The notes beneath the pieces were generated by a model that did no database searches, was not told the DNA's origin, and saw only the letters and a list, made by a program, of their open reading frames with translations. From Carideicomes alvinocaridis (GTDB taxonomy: Bacteria > Pseudomonadota > Alphaproteobacteria > Rhodobacterales > Rhodobacteraceae): a stretch of 49,043 nucleotides of DNA. The position numbers and the translations under genes are program-made. The DNA lies in NCBI GenBank assembly GCA_005473895.2, contig SRJI02000035.1:1-49043 (forward strand). Direction: 5' to 3'. Positions 34,693 through 43,411 of the stretch are shown piece after piece. Numbering within the stretch: the stretch's first letter is position 1; each line of letters opens with the position of its first letter.

Positions 34693-36012
34693 ATGTTCTT
34701 TCACTGGCTCAAACGCTATATGCCCCGGTCGCTCTACGGGCGCGCCGCGCTCATCCTGGTGCTGCCGGTGGTGACGCTGCAGCTCGTGGTCTCGGTGGTC
34801 TTCATCCAGCGCCATTTCGAGGGCGTGACCGAGCAGATGACCCGCACCGTCAGCCAGGAACTGGACTTCCTGCTGGACGGGGTGGAGCGGGCCCCGGGCC
34901 CGGCGGCGGCGCTCGAACGGATGCGGCCGGTGGCGGCGCAGCTGGGCTACGACCTGGCCTTCGTGGCGTCGGAGGCGGTGCCGGAGCGCGACAGCCGGCG
35001 CTGGTACGACTTTTCCGGCCTCGTGGTGCGCCGGATCTTCGACAGCCGGGTGCCTGCGGTAACGCGGGTGATGCTGCCCGACGATTACCGCGTGACGATC
35101 TATGCCGAGACGCGCCACGGGCCGCTCCGCGCGGGATTCGACCGGCAGCGGGTCTCGGCCACCAACCCGCACCAGTTGCTGGTCAACATGATCTTCTTCG
35201 GCGTGCTGATGACGCTCATCGCCTTCATCTACCTGCGCAACCAGCTGCGCCCGGTGACCCGGCTGGCCGAGGCGGCGCAGGCCTTCGGGCGCGGGCGGCA
35301 CATCCCCTACAGCCCCGGCGGCGCCAACGAGGTGCGCGCGGCGGGCGCGGCCTTCGTCGACATGCGGGCAAGGATCGAGCGGCAGATCGAGCAGCGCACG
35401 CTGATGCTCTCCGGCGTCAGCCACGATTTGCGCACGCCGCTCACGCGCCTGCGGCTGGGCCTGTCGCTGCTGGACGACGCGGAACGCGAACCGATGCAGC
35501 GCGACGTGGACGAGATGCAGCGCCTGATCGACGAGTTCCTGAGCTTCGCCAAGGGCGCCGCCGAGGGCGAGCCCGAGCCGGTGGACCCGGTGGATCTGGT
35601 GGCCCGGATCGTCGAGGACGCGCAGCGCGCCGGGCGGCCGGTGGAGCTGGTCTCGCGCGAGGGGGCCGGCGAGGTCATGCTGCGCCCGCTGGCGATCCGG
35701 CGCGCGGTGGAGAACCTGCTGGGCAACGCGGTGCGCTACGGCGAGCGGGCGGAGCTCTCGGTGCGCCTGTCCCCGCGCTCTCTGCGCATCCGGGTGGAAG
35801 ATGACGGGCCGGGAATCCCCGAGGACCTGAGGGAAGAGGCGCTGCGCCCGTTCTCGCGCCTCGACCCCGCGCGCAACCAGGACCGCGGCTCGGGCGTGGG
35901 GCTGGGGCTGGCGATCGCCACCGACATCGCCCGCGCCCATGGCGGCGTGCTGCGGCTGGGCCGGTCGGAGCGGCTGGGCGGGCTCAGGGCGGATCTGGTC
36001 ATCGCGCGCTAG
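34693..36012 (+). CDS. EnvZ-like sensor histidine kinase (orphan)
   Basis: 439 residues. Span 1 is residues about 17-37, then a periplasmic sensor loop to about 162, span 2 (about 163-181) and a HAMP domain. The H-box GVSHDLRTPLTRLRL has phospho-acceptor His244. The N-box NLLGNAVRYG and G-boxes DDGPGIP and GSGVGLGLAI complete the ATPase domain. The family is EnvZ/OmpR-type, sensing osmotic or envelope conditions. No response regulator gene is adjacent or elsewhere in the window, so its partner is unknown. AGGGTC at 34681-34686 is the likely ribosome site. Confidence 0.9.
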   Translation: MFFHWLKRYMPRSLYGRAALILVLPVVTLQLVVSVVFIQRHFEGVTEQMTRTVSQELDFLLDGVERAPGPAAALERMRPVAAQLGYDLAFVASEAVPERDSRRWYDFSGLVVRRIFDSRVPAVTRVMLPDDYRVTIYAETRHGPLRAGFDRQRVSATNPHQLLVNMIFFGVLMTLIAFIYLRNQLRPVTRLAEAAQAFGRGRHIPYSPGGANEVRAAGAAFVDMRARIERQIEQRTLMLSGVSHDLRTPLTRLRLGLSLLDDAEREPMQRDVDEMQRLIDEFLSFAKGAAEGEPEPVDPVDLVARIVEDAQRAGRPVELVSREGAGEVMLRPLAIRRAVENLLGNAVRYGERAELSVRLSPRSLRIRVEDDGPGIPEDLREEALRPFSRLDPARNQDRGSGVGLGLAIATDIARAHGGVLRLGRSERLGGLRADLVIAR

Positions 36013-36033
36013 GCCGCCGACGGCGCCCGTGGC

Positions 36034-36105
36034 GGGCCGGGCAGGGGCGCTGCCCCTCGGCGCCTGCGCGCCTCACCCCGGAGTTTTTCGGGCAAGATGA
36101 AGAAG
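36034..36105 (+). repeat. Dispersed intergenic element, type 1
   Basis: A GC hairpin (GGGGC / GCCCC around 36046-36058) followed by CCCCGGAGTTTTTCGGGC (36076-36093) and AAGATGAAGAAGGAG. The core matches 45017-45043 with one mismatch over 27 nt. It lies just after the kinase gene. Confidence 0.75.
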
Positions 36106-36127
36106 GAGCCCAAGGCATCTGCCCATG

Positions 36128-36151
36128 CTTCTTCTGACCATAAATATCCCC
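36128..36151 (-). repeat. Dispersed intergenic element, type 2 (left copy)
   Basis: Positions 36128-36150 are the exact 23-nt reverse complement of 38265-38287 (core GATATTTATGGTCAG on the minus strand). The two copies flank the ABC-F gene in inverted orientation, just beyond its ends. Confidence 0.85.
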
Positions 36152-36252
36152 GCCGGAGGCGCAGGGGGCCACGCCGCCGAGCGGGGCGCGCGGCCGTCAC
36201 GCGGTGCTCCCTGCCTCATGCCGGCGCGCTGTTCTGCATTCCGCACCCGGCG

Positions 36253-36280
36253 CCGGATCGGGATCGGGACCGGGACCGGG
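36253..36280. repeat. Short hexamer tandem repeat
   Basis: About four and a half copies of CGGGAY (Y = C or T) directly before the end of the ABC-F gene. It could be a slippage tract; no function is evident. Confidence 0.6.
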
Positions 36281-36288
36281 CGCGCTGG

Positions 36289-38136
36289 TCAGGCCTCGGC
36301 CTTCTCCAGCTTTTCCAGCGCCGACATCCAGAGCGCCTCGGCCCGGTCGAGCCCTTCCATCACCTCGGCGTATTTCCTGTTCCAGGTCTCCAGCTCGTTG
36401 ACGCGGCTGTCCTCGTAGAGATCCGGGGCGGCGAGTTTCTTGGCAAGCTTGTCGCGCATGTCGTTGAGCTTGCCCACACGCTCCTCGCATTTGCGGACCT
36501 CGGCGCGCAGCGCGAGGATCTCGTCGCGGGAGGCGCGTTTCGGTTTCGGCTTTTCCGCGGCGGGCTTCTTCGGCTTGTCGGGGGTCAGCAGCAGCTTGCG
36601 ATAGGCGTCGAGGTCGTCGTCATAGGGCGCCACGCGGCCGTCCTTCACCAGCCACAGCCGGTCGGCCACCATGGACAGCAGGTGCATGTCGTGACTCACC
36701 AGGATCACCGCGCCGGTATAGGCGGTCAGCGCCTCGACCAGCGCCTCGCGGCTTTCGATGTCGAGGTGGTTGGTCGGCTCGTCGAGGATCAGCAGGTGCG
36801 GCGCGTCGAGCGTCGCCAGTAGCAGCGACAGCCGCGCCTTCTGGCCGCCCGACAGCCGGCCCACTTCGGTGTCCGCCTGCTGCGCGCCCAGGCCGAACCC
36901 CGCGAGCCGGGCCCGCAGCTTCGACTGGTGGACCTCGGGGCGCGCGCGCTGGATGTGCTGCAGCGGGGTCTCTTCCACCCGCAGCTCGTCCACCTGGTGC
37001 TGGGCGAAGAAGCCCACGCGCAGCTTGGAGGAGCGGGTCATCTTGCCCTCCATCAGCGGCAGCCGGTCCGAGAGCATCTTCGACAGGGTCGACTTGCCCT
37101 CGCCGTTGCGGCCCAGCAGGGCGATGCGGTCGTCCTGGTCGATGCGCAGGTTCATGCCGCGCAGCACGATATGCTCGCCGTAGCCGGTCACCCCGTTCTC
37201 CACCGCGACGATGGGCGGCGACAGCTCCTCGGGTTCGGGGAAGGTGAAGACCGTGCGGGCGGCATCCTCGGGCAGCGTGATCCGCTCCATCTTTTCCAGC
37301 TTCTTGACGCGGGACTGCGCCTGCTTGGCCTTGCTGGCCTTGGCGCGGAAGCGGTCGACGAAGCTTTGCAGGTGGGCGCGCTGCGCGTCCTGCTTGCGCG
37401 CCGCGGCGACCTGCAGCGCGCGCTGCTCGGCGCGCTGGCGGGCGAACTGGTCGTAGGGGCCGGTATAGAGGGTGAGCTTCTTGCCCTCGAGGTGCAGGAT
37501 ATGGCCCACCGCGCGGTTCAGCAGCCCCCGGTCGTGGGAGATCACGATGACCGTGTGCGGATAGCGGGCAAGGTAGCTTTCCAGCCAGATCGCGCCCTCG
37601 AGGTCGAGATAGTTGGTCGGCTCGTCGAGGAGCAGCAGGTCCGGCGCGGAGAACAGCACCGCCGCCAGCGCCACCCGCATCCGCCAGCCGCCGGAGAAGG
37701 CCGAACAGGGCTGGCGCTGCTCCGCATCGGTGAAGCCCAGCCCCTTGAGGATGGACGAGGCGCGCCCCTCGGCCGACCAGGCGTCGATGTCGGTGAGCCG
37801 CGTCTGGATCGCGGCGATCCGATGCGCGTCTGTCGCGGTCTCGGATTCCGCCAGCAGCTTGGCGCGTTCGGTGTCCGCGGCGAGCACCGTGTCGATCAGC
37901 GACACGTCGGAGCCCGGCACCTCCTGGCTGACGCCGCCGATCCGGGCGCGCGACGGAAGGGAGACGGAGCCGCCCTCCAGCGCCAGCTCGCCCCGGATCA
38001 GCCGGAAGAGCGTCGTCTTGCCGGTGCCGTTACGGCCCACGAGCCCCACCTTGTGGCCGGTGGGAATGGTGGCGGAGGCGCCCTCCAGCAGGGGGCGGCC
38101 TTCGACCGAGTAGGAGATGTCGTCGATCCTGAGCAT
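36289..38136 (-). CDS. ABC-F family ATPase (YheS/Uup-like)
   Basis: 615 residues with two ATP-binding cassettes and no membrane domain. Cassette 1 has [10 protein letters not shown] (about 34-43), [12 protein letters not shown] and [12 protein letters not shown]. Cassette 2 has [22 protein letters not shown] and [12 protein letters not shown]. Between them is the charged linker ([18 protein letters not shown]...) typical of ABC-F, and the C-terminus (from about 535) is a Lys/Glu-rich coiled coil. ABC-F proteins act on ribosomes, at the tRNA exit site, in translation. The closest type appears to be YheS. Flanked on both sides by inverted copies of an intergenic repeat. Confidence 0.92.
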   Translation of the reverse strand: MLRIDDISYSVEGRPLLEGASATIPTGHKVGLVGRNGTGKTTLFRLIRGELALEGGSVSLPSRARIGGVSQEVPGSDVSLIDTVLAADTERAKLLAESETATDAHRIAAIQTRLTDIDAWSAEGRASSILKGLGFTDAEQRQPCSAFSGGWRMRVALAAVLFSAPDLLLLDEPTNYLDLEGAIWLESYLARYPHTVIVISHDRGLLNRAVGHILHLEGKKLTLYTGPYDQFARQRAEQRALQVAAARKQDAQRAHLQSFVDRFRAKASKAKQAQSRVKKLEKMERITLPEDAARTVFTFPEPEELSPPIVAVENGVTGYGEHIVLRGMNLRIDQDDRIALLGRNGEGKSTLSKMLSDRLPLMEGKMTRSSKLRVGFFAQHQVDELRVEETPLQHIQRARPEVHQSKLRARLAGFGLGAQQADTEVGRLSGGQKARLSLLLATLDAPHLLILDEPTNHLDIESREALVEALTAYTGAVILVSHDMHLLSMVADRLWLVKDGRVAPYDDDLDAYRKLLLTPDKPKKPAAEKPKPKRASRDEILALRAEVRKCEERVGKLNDMRDKLAKKLAAPDLYEDSRVNELETWNRKYAEVMEGLDRAEALWMSALEKLEKAEA

Positions 38137-38235
38137 GGGCGGTCCTTGCCCGAAGCGCGGGGTGGCGTCAATGCAGGGTCCTCGGGCGGCCTGTTCCGGC
38201 GCCAGGCGGACCGGAGGCGCGGGTGGGGCGGGCGG

Positions 38236-38287
38236 GAGCGAGGGGCCAGCCCCTCGCGCTCCCCGGGATATTTATGGTCAGAAGAAG
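38236..38287 (+). repeat. Dispersed intergenic element, type 2 (right copy)
   Basis: Hairpin GCGAGGGGC / GCCCCTCGC (38238-38256) followed by the conserved 23-nt tail at 38265-38287, the exact inverse of 36128-36150. It lies between the ABC-F gene and ndk. Confidence 0.85.
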
Positions 38288-38431
38288 CGGGGGTTCTTGG
38301 AGATGTGGGGTGAGGCGCGGCGGTCCCCGGGGGAAATCGGCTTTGCAATGGCGGGTGCCCATGCTAACCGGCGCGCGCAGAGATTTCGGGGGCAGGCCGC
38401 GGCCGCCCCCTTCATTCAAAGGAGCAGCCCG

Positions 38432-38854
38432 ATGGCCACCGAACGCACGCTTTCCATCATCAAGCCCGACGCCACCAAGCGGAACCTCACCGGCAAGATC
38501 AACGCCAAGTTCGAGGATGCCGGCCTACGCATCGTCGCGCAGAAGCGCATCCAGCTGACCAAGGCCCAGGCCGGCGTCTTCTACGCGGTGCACAAGGAGC
38601 GTCCCTTCTACGACGAGCTGTGCGAATTCATGGCGTCCGAGCCGGTCGTCGTGCAGGTGCTGGAAGGCGACAACGCCATCTCCAAGAACCGCGAAGTGAT
38701 GGGCGCCACCAACCCCGCCGACGCGGCGCCGGGCACCATCCGCGCCGAATTCGCCGAGTCGGTCGGCGAGAACTCGGTCCACGGCTCCGACGCGCCGGAG
38801 ACCGCGGCGGTCGAGATCGCCTATTTCTTCTCGGGCCTCGAACTGGTCGGCTGA
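38432..38854 (+). CDS. ndk: Nucleoside diphosphate kinase
   Basis: 140 residues, cytoplasmic, transfers phosphate from NTPs to NDPs through a phospho-histidine. [16 protein letters not shown] opens the protein. The active-site loop reads [20 protein letters not shown] with the catalytic His; most relatives have NxxHGSDS. AAAGGAGC precedes ATG 38432. Single-gene unit with terminator at 38883. Confidence 0.97.
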   Translation: MATERTLSIIKPDATKRNLTGKINAKFEDAGLRIVAQKRIQLTKAQAGVFYAVHKERPFYDELCEFMASEPVVVQVLEGDNAISKNREVMGATNPADAAPGTIRAEFAESVGENSVHGSDAPETAAVEIAYFFSGLELVG

Positions 38855-38882
38855 GCCCGCGCCAGGCTTGACAGGTGATGAG

Positions 38883-38914
38883 ACGGCGCGTCCCGAGGGG
38901 GCGCGCCGTTTTTT
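38883..38914 (+). terminator. Intrinsic terminator of ndk
   Basis: Stem ACGGCGCG (38883-38890) / CGCGCCGT (38902-38909) closing an 11-nt GC-rich loop, then a T-run through 38914. Confidence 0.88.
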
Positions 38915-38930
38915 CTTGGAGGCGGGGGCC

Positions 38931-39380
38931 TCAGCGCTCCGCGGCGTAGGCGGCGAGCAGCCCCTCCATCTCCTCCATCGCGGGGAACGCGTCGTAGCCG
39001 TGCGGCGCGCCGAGGCGGGCGAAGGGCATGGCCTCGGACAGGCAGGTCTCCAGGAAGGGGACGGCGCGGGGCGGATGGTCGAGCATCGGGCTGCGCAGGT
39101 TGACGAAGCCCATCCCCGGCGGTTCGGTCCAGATCCAGGCATGGCAGGCGGCGCAATGCATGTGCCGGAGCGCGCCGCGCCGCCCGCCGGGAACGGCCTC
39201 GCCCTCGAGGACGGCAAAGCCCGAGCTGGGGATGCCGAGGGTCAGCGAGAAGGCGCTGCCGGTCATGCGCTGGCAGCCGGTACAATGGCAGGCGGCGGAA
39301 AAGAGCGGCGGGGCGGTGACCTCGACGCGCAGCGCGCCGCAGCGACAGCGTCCTTGGGCGGGCAGGGTGATTTCCGGCAT
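38931..39380 (-). CDS. GFA / CENP-V family zinc protein
   Basis: 149 residues. The zinc pattern is C12-x-C14 in GRCRCGAL, C31-x-C33-x2-C36 in ACHCTGCQRMTGSAF and C76-x2-C79 in HCAACHAWIW, as in glutathione-dependent formaldehyde-activating enzymes and their relatives. Few members are biochemically proven. A link to the formaldehyde from sarcosine oxidation is possible but the genes are far apart here. ATG 39380 follows GGAG. Convergent with ndk. Confidence 0.9.
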   Translation of the reverse strand: MPEITLPAQGRCRCGALRVEVTAPPLFSAACHCTGCQRMTGSAFSLTLGIPSSGFAVLEGEAVPGGRRGALRHMHCAACHAWIWTEPPGMGFVNLRSPMLDHPPRAVPFLETCLSEAMPFARLGAPHGYDAFPAMEEMEGLLAAYAAER

Positions 39381-39445
39381 GGCAGGCTCCGAGCGGGTGG
39401 ACCCGGGGGAGGCTGCCATGGCGCCGAGCCCGCGGGCAAGCGGGC

Positions 39446-39862
39446 TCAGCCCTGCCGGTCGAAATGGCGGCGCAGCATGGCCACGTTGCGGCGGTTCGCC
39501 TTGAAGCCCAGGTCGAACAGGTCCCCGATCAGCGGGATCGAGCCCAGCACCCAGTCGACGCCCGCATTCGCGCCCATCCGGGCCAGCAGATGGGGCGGCG
39601 CGCCCAGCTTGTGCGCCCGGTAGATGATATAGGCGGCGGGCAGGGCCGTCGCGGTATCGCCGATGCCCGGTATCAGCCCGAGAATGGAATCGAGCCCCAC
39701 GCGGATCCCCACCACCGGCAACCGGAAGAGCGTGTCCATACGGTGGGCCAGAGCTTCCAGCCTGGCGAGCTCGGCCTCCCGGTCGGAGAGCGGGGGCGCC
39801 GCCTGCGGGCGGCCCCCCGCCGGGCGGACGGGGTCAGTCACGGGCGATGATGTAGACGGCAT
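39446..39862 (-). CDS. DUF4112 membrane protein
   Basis: 138 residues. The conserved block LDSILGLIPGIGDTATALPAAYIIYRAHKLG (about 58-88) and DWVLGSIPLIGDLFDLGFKANRRN are the DUF4112 signature and are hydrophobic, probably membrane-associated. ATG 39862 lies inside the end of the upstream pmp3-like gene (29-nt overlap); a GTG at 39841 would shorten the protein by 7 residues. It shares the EcfG-type promoter at 40022-40046 with that gene. Function of the family is unknown. Confidence 0.88.
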   Translation of the reverse strand: MPSTSSPVTDPVRPAGGRPQAAPPLSDREAELARLEALAHRMDTLFRLPVVGIRVGLDSILGLIPGIGDTATALPAAYIIYRAHKLGAPPHLLARMGANAGVDWVLGSIPLIGDLFDLGFKANRRNVAMLRRHFDRQG

Positions 39863-39992
39863 GCACGATCCCCGGAATGTAGCCCAGGATGGTCAGCAGG
39901 ATGTTGAGCCAGAAATGCTTGCCGAAGCCCACTTGGAGGAAAACCCCCAGGGGCGGCAGCAGGATGGCGATGATGATGCGCAGCAGGTCCAT
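39834..39992 (-). CDS. Pmp3 / YqaE (UPF0057) family membrane peptide
   Basis: A 52-residue protein with two membrane spans, MDLLRIIIAILLPPLGVFLQ and the second beginning LNILLTILGYIPGIVHAVYI, the complete Pmp3 pattern including the PPLGVFL and GYIPGI..A motifs. In yeast and plants these proteins limit membrane hyperpolarisation under salt stress; bacterial members are stress-induced. Its 3' end overlaps the DUF4112 gene. An exact EcfG-type promoter lies 29 nt upstream, and a small 6-bp stem (CTCCCT 39998-40003 / AGGGAG 40013-40018) is in the leader. Confidence 0.93.
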   Translation of the reverse strand: MDLLRIIIAILLPPLGVFLQVGFGKHFWLNILLTILGYIPGIVHAVYIIARD

Positions 39993-40021
39993 GGGGACTC
40001 CCTAATCGGTTCAGGGAGGCC

Positions 40022-40046
40022 AACGCCTGCAGGGCCGGCTCGTTCC
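40022..40046 (-). promoter_or_regulatory. EcfG-type promoter of the Pmp3-DUF4112 pair
   Basis: Minus-strand exact GGAAC (40046-40042), 16-nt spacer, CGTT (40025-40022), 29 nt before the ATG and just after the aminotransferase stop. Confidence 0.72.
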
Positions 40047-40060
40047 GTCTTTCCCCGCGA

Positions 40061-41239
40061 TCAGGCCGCGCGCGCGGCGGCGAAGCGCAGCACCCGCCCG
40101 AACGCGTCGGCAAAGCGCGCATCCTCCACGGTGAGCGCCACGCGGATATGGCCGGAGGCGGCGGCGCCGAAGCTCTCGCCCGGCATGACGGCGATGCGTT
40201 CCTCCTCCAGCAGGGCGAGGGCGAACTCCTCGCCGCTCATCCCCGTGGCCCGGATGTCGAGCATCATGTACATGGCGCCCTGCGGCGGGATCGCGGTGAC
40301 AGCCTGCTGGCCGGCCAGCAGGTCGAGCGCGATGGCGCGGCGGCGGCGGAAGGGCTCGGCGATCTTCTGTTCCAGCGCGGTGCCCTGCTGCAGCGCGAAG
40401 AGCGCCGCGCGCTGGATGTAGCCCTGCACCCCGTAGGTGGTGTTGATCGCGAGCTGCTCGAGCTGGGTCACCGCCGCCTCGGGCGCGATGATCCAGCCGA
40501 TGCGCGAGCCGGTCATGGCGTGGCTCTTGGACATCGACCCCACAACCATCGTGCGCGCTTCCATGCCCGGCAGGGCGCGGGTCGACAGGTGCCGGCCTTC
40601 CCAGACCTGGCTGTCATAGACCTCGTCGGAGATGAGCCAGAGATCGGCCTCCTCGCAGGCCTGGGCGATCCCCTCGAGCGTGCTGCGGGAATAGACCGTG
40701 CCGGTGGGATTGTTCGGCGTGTTGATCAGGAGCGAGCGGGCGCGGGTGGCGCGGGCGGCCTCGGCGATCTCGTCGGCACGCGGCTGGAAGGCGTCGCGCG
40801 GCCGCGTCTCCACCGCGTGGGGCAGGCCGCCGACGGAGCGGATGGTGCCGGGATAGGTGGTGTAGTGGGGATCGAGGTAGAGGCCGGTCTCGCCCGGGTC
40901 CAGCACCGCGGAATGCGCGGCAAACAGCCCCGCCTGTCCGCCCGCCGTGACCATGACGTTGGCGGCCTTGGTGGGCACGCCGGTCCGTTCCTGGGCGCGG
41001 GCCGCGATCTCTTCGCGCAGGGGGGTGATGCCGGGGACGGCGGCATATCCGGTATGGCCCGCCTTCGCGGCCTCGTGCATCGCCTCGAGGATGGCGGGAT
41101 CGGTGCGGATGTCATGCTCGCCGATATTGAGCTCCGTCACCTCGGCGCCCTCGGCCTTGAGCGCCTGAGCGCGGTAATAGAGCCCCCAGCCGTCCGAGCC
41201 GCCGCCGGTGATGCCGGTGATCCGCCGCGATAGTTCCAT
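40061..41239 (-). CDS. Pyridoxal-phosphate aminotransferase, class I/II
   Basis: 392 residues, fold-type I. The PLP lysine is Lys238 in VGSMSKSHAMTGSRIGW. NTPNNPTG (173-180), Asp205 and Tyr208 in ISDEVYDS and the C-terminal IRVALTVED region are standard. Substrate not determinable; the family includes aspartate-type and arginine:pyruvate-type transaminases. AGGAGG precedes ATG 41239. Monocistronic by appearance, with the stress promoter of the next gene directly after its stop. Confidence 0.92.
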   Translation of the reverse strand: MELSRRITGITGGGSDGWGLYYRAQALKAEGAEVTELNIGEHDIRTDPAILEAMHEAAKAGHTGYAAVPGITPLREEIAARAQERTGVPTKAANVMVTAGGQAGLFAAHSAVLDPGETGLYLDPHYTTYPGTIRSVGGLPHAVETRPRDAFQPRADEIAEAARATRARSLLINTPNNPTGTVYSRSTLEGIAQACEEADLWLISDEVYDSQVWEGRHLSTRALPGMEARTMVVGSMSKSHAMTGSRIGWIIAPEAAVTQLEQLAINTTYGVQGYIQRAALFALQQGTALEQKIAEPFRRRRAIALDLLAGQQAVTAIPPQGAMYMMLDIRATGMSGEEFALALLEEERIAVMPGESFGAAASGHIRVALTVEDARFADAFGRVLRFAAARAA

Positions 41240-41497
41240 GCCGCCTCCTGTGGTTTGCGGGCACAGGGGCCATGGCGGGCGGGAATTGTCAATCCTGGGG
41301 CGCGGGGACGCGGCGGACCGGGCGGGTAGAGTGGCCGGGACAGGCTGCCACCGTCGAAAAGGCGTTCAGACCGCGTCCGACAATAGGAAACGGAGAATTT
41401 CGGGAATCTGGCGCTCCAAATGTGTGCGCTCTGCAATTCCGACTTGACCGCCCGGAATTTACCGGGTGTCTTGAATGCGGGGGAAAAGGGGATTTCC

Positions 41498-42358
41498 ATG
41501 AAAATTGGTAAGATATTGGTGTCGGCCGGGCTAGTTTGCCTGAGCCTTACTGCCTGTGGGACAACATATGAATTGCCGCAGATCGGGGATGCGGAGAATC
41601 AGCGCGCCAGCCTGATGTTCGCTGCGGCCAAGCAGGAACCCGCCCGCGCCGCCTTGTCGGAGCGGGCCGCCGCCGCGCGTTTTCAGAGGGTTGCAGGGCG
41701 GGTTGCCCCGATTGCGGAAAGCGCCTGCCGCCAAGCCATGGCCAAGCGCGCCGGTTTCGATTGCCAGGTGGGCTTGGCCATCGACCGTGAAATGAAGGAG
41801 CGCAACGCCTATTTCACTTACGATAAAGCGCAAAAGCCGATCATTCGCCTGTCGATGCCGCTTCTGCGGGATACGCGTAGCGATGACGAGGTGGCATTCG
41901 TCATGAGCCACGAATACGGCCATCTCATCGGGCGCCACGTCGAGAAACAGAAACAGCAGGCGCTTGCCGGTGCCATCATTCTCGGGGCATTGACGGCGGC
42001 GGCGACCACGCGGAGCACCGCCTATGGCAGCTATTACGACGGCAACGCCGTGCGCAGCAGCATGGAACTGGGTGCCGCGGCGGGGTCTGTCGCCTTCTCC
42101 CAGAGCTATGAGCTTGAAAGCGACACGCTGGGCACACGGATCGCCCATGCGGCGGGCTACGATCCGCTAGAGGGCGCCAAGTTCTTTGCCCGGCCGGAAA
42201 AGGCCCGGACCAGCGCAGGCAACCTGTCGTTCTGGGGGACCCATCCGCCTGACGCGAAGCGCGTGGCCACGGTGATCGCCACAGTGGAACAGATCGAGGC
42301 GCGGGTGGCGCTGAAATCCGCACCCGGCAATCGCGCGGCTGTCGCCGCTGAAGAGTGA
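41498..42358 (+). CDS. M48-family metalloprotease lipoprotein
   Basis: 286 residues from ATG 41498. Signal peptide with lipobox LTAC (Cys20). The zinc motif is HEYGH (His138, Glu139, His142), with the third ligand probably Glu205 in YELESD and Asp209 supporting. A hydrophobic Ala-rich stretch (about 155-170) follows the first motif. The fold class is that of LoiP/YcaL/BepA-type outer-membrane proteases, so a role in envelope protein quality control is likely. GGGGAAAAGGGG is the ribosome site. The gene's start region is more AT-rich than its neighbours. Confidence 0.9.
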   Translation: MKIGKILVSAGLVCLSLTACGTTYELPQIGDAENQRASLMFAAAKQEPARAALSERAAAARFQRVAGRVAPIAESACRQAMAKRAGFDCQVGLAIDREMKERNAYFTYDKAQKPIIRLSMPLLRDTRSDDEVAFVMSHEYGHLIGRHVEKQKQQALAGAIILGALTAAATTRSTAYGSYYDGNAVRSSMELGAAAGSVAFSQSYELESDTLGTRIAHAAGYDPLEGAKFFARPEKARTSAGNLSFWGTHPPDAKRVATVIATVEQIEARVALKSAPGNRAAVAAEE

Positions 42359-42424
42359 CCAAGGTGCGGCGAAAGCCGGATCGATAGCAGCCGGAGCGAG
42401 ATTGGTCGTTCGCCCCTCGGCGGC

Positions 42425-42769
42425 TCAGCCGCGGGGGACGAGGTCGGCCTGGACCTTCTTCGGCAGCTTGCCGCGGATCAGGTCGTAGGAGGCGGTGAGC
42501 CGGTGGGCCAGCTCCTCCTCGTCGACGCCCCAGGGCAGCAGGACCCAGCTGCGGTGGAAATACCGCGCGCGGCGGGCGAGCCCCACCTCGATGAGCATGG
42601 CGGCGGTCTCCGGGCCCGGGGTCTTGACCGCCACGCCCTCGTCCATCGCGCCGATGCAGGCGAACATCTTGCCGCCCACCTTCCACGCGTCATGCCCGCC
42701 GCCCCAGGGGTCGGAGACCTCGGCCCCGGGCAGGCGGCGGCAATGGCGGTTGACGAGATCGCGGCTCAT
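42425..42769 (-). CDS. MmcQ/YjbR family protein
   Basis: 114 residues. SRDLVNRHCRRLPGAEVSDPWGGGHDAWKVGGKMFACIG and the later RYFHRSWVLLPWG are typical of the small YjbR-like alpha/beta family, often labelled DNA-binding because of fold similarity rather than proof. ATG 42769 is 51 nt from the divergent DUF1697 start. The frame stays open far upstream, but the family length fits this start. Confidence 0.88.
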   Translation of the reverse strand: MSRDLVNRHCRRLPGAEVSDPWGGGHDAWKVGGKMFACIGAMDEGVAVKTPGPETAAMLIEVGLARRARYFHRSWVLLPWGVDEEELAHRLTASYDLIRGKLPKKVQADLVPRG

Positions 42770-42820
42770 GGTCCCAAGATGCCGCGTCGGGGGCGATCCG
42801 GCAAGCGGGAGGAGAGGGCA

Positions 42821-43357
42821 ATGGCGCGCTTCGTGGCGCTTCTGCGCGGGATCAACGTGGGCGGGGCGAACCGGCTGCCGATGGGCGAGCTGCGCGCGAT
42901 CTGCGGGCGGCTGGGCTGGCGCGGGGTGCAGAGCTACGTCGCCTCCGGCAATCTCGTCTTCGAGGCGGAGGGCGAGGCCGGGGCGCTGGCGGAGACGTTG
43001 TCGGATGCGCTGGCCGCGGAGAAGGGGCTGGAGGTGCAGGTCGCCATTCTGCCGGGGGCGGAGATCCGCGCGGCGCTCGAGGCCTGTCCCTTCGCGCCGG
43101 AGGATGACCGGCAGGTGCATGTCTGTTTCCTGCTCTCGGACCCCAAGCTCGACGAAACGCTCCTCGACCGGCTGCGCGTGGCGGAGGAGGTGCTGCAGCT
43201 GGAGGGTCGCCGCGCCTTCCTGCACACGCCCTCGGGCTTCGGCCGCTCGAAACTGGCCGCGCGGCTGGAGCGGGTGGTGGGCGCGCCCCTGACCGCGCGC
43301 AACCTGCGCACGCTGCGCAAGCTTGTGGAAATGCTGGACGGGCCCGCGGCGGGGTGA
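42821..43357 (+). CDS. DUF1697 family protein
   Basis: 178 residues. RFVALLRGINVGGANRLPMGELRAI and VQSYVASGNLVFEA form the DUF1697 signature, and the C-terminus has TARNLRTLRKLVEML. No biochemical role is established. GGAGGAGAGGG is a strong ribosome site. The stop is 12 nt before the cysteine-rich leader ORF of cysS, so cysS may be partly transcribed from this gene. Confidence 0.9.
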   Translation: MARFVALLRGINVGGANRLPMGELRAICGRLGWRGVQSYVASGNLVFEAEGEAGALAETLSDALAAEKGLEVQVAILPGAEIRAALEACPFAPEDDRQVHVCFLLSDPKLDETLLDRLRVAEEVLQLEGRRAFLHTPSGFGRSKLAARLERVVGAPLTARNLRTLRKLVEMLDGPAAG

Positions 43358-43369
43358 TAGGGAAATCCC

Positions 43370-43411
43370 ATGAAACGGATCATCTGCATCGGGATTTGCA
43401 TTACCTGCTGA
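43370..43411 (+). CDS. Candidate 13-residue cysteine leader peptide of cysS
   Basis: ATG 43370 opens a 13-codon ORF reading [13 protein letters not shown] and ending at TGA 43409-43411. Three of its 13 codons are TGC (Cys), and the last lies directly before the stop. AGGGAA at 43359-43364 is a well-spaced ribosome site. The gene 110 nt downstream encodes cysteinyl-tRNA synthetase, so ribosome stalling when Cys-tRNA is scarce would be a logical control. The peptide itself is hydrophobic and probably without function. Reading of the sequence is direct; the regulatory role is inference. Confidence 0.65.
   Translation: MKRIICIGICITC

Noticed and set aside
41400-41497. Sigma-70 promoter before the M48 gene (TTGACC at 41444)
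   Set aside because: No acceptable -10 element at the right distance.
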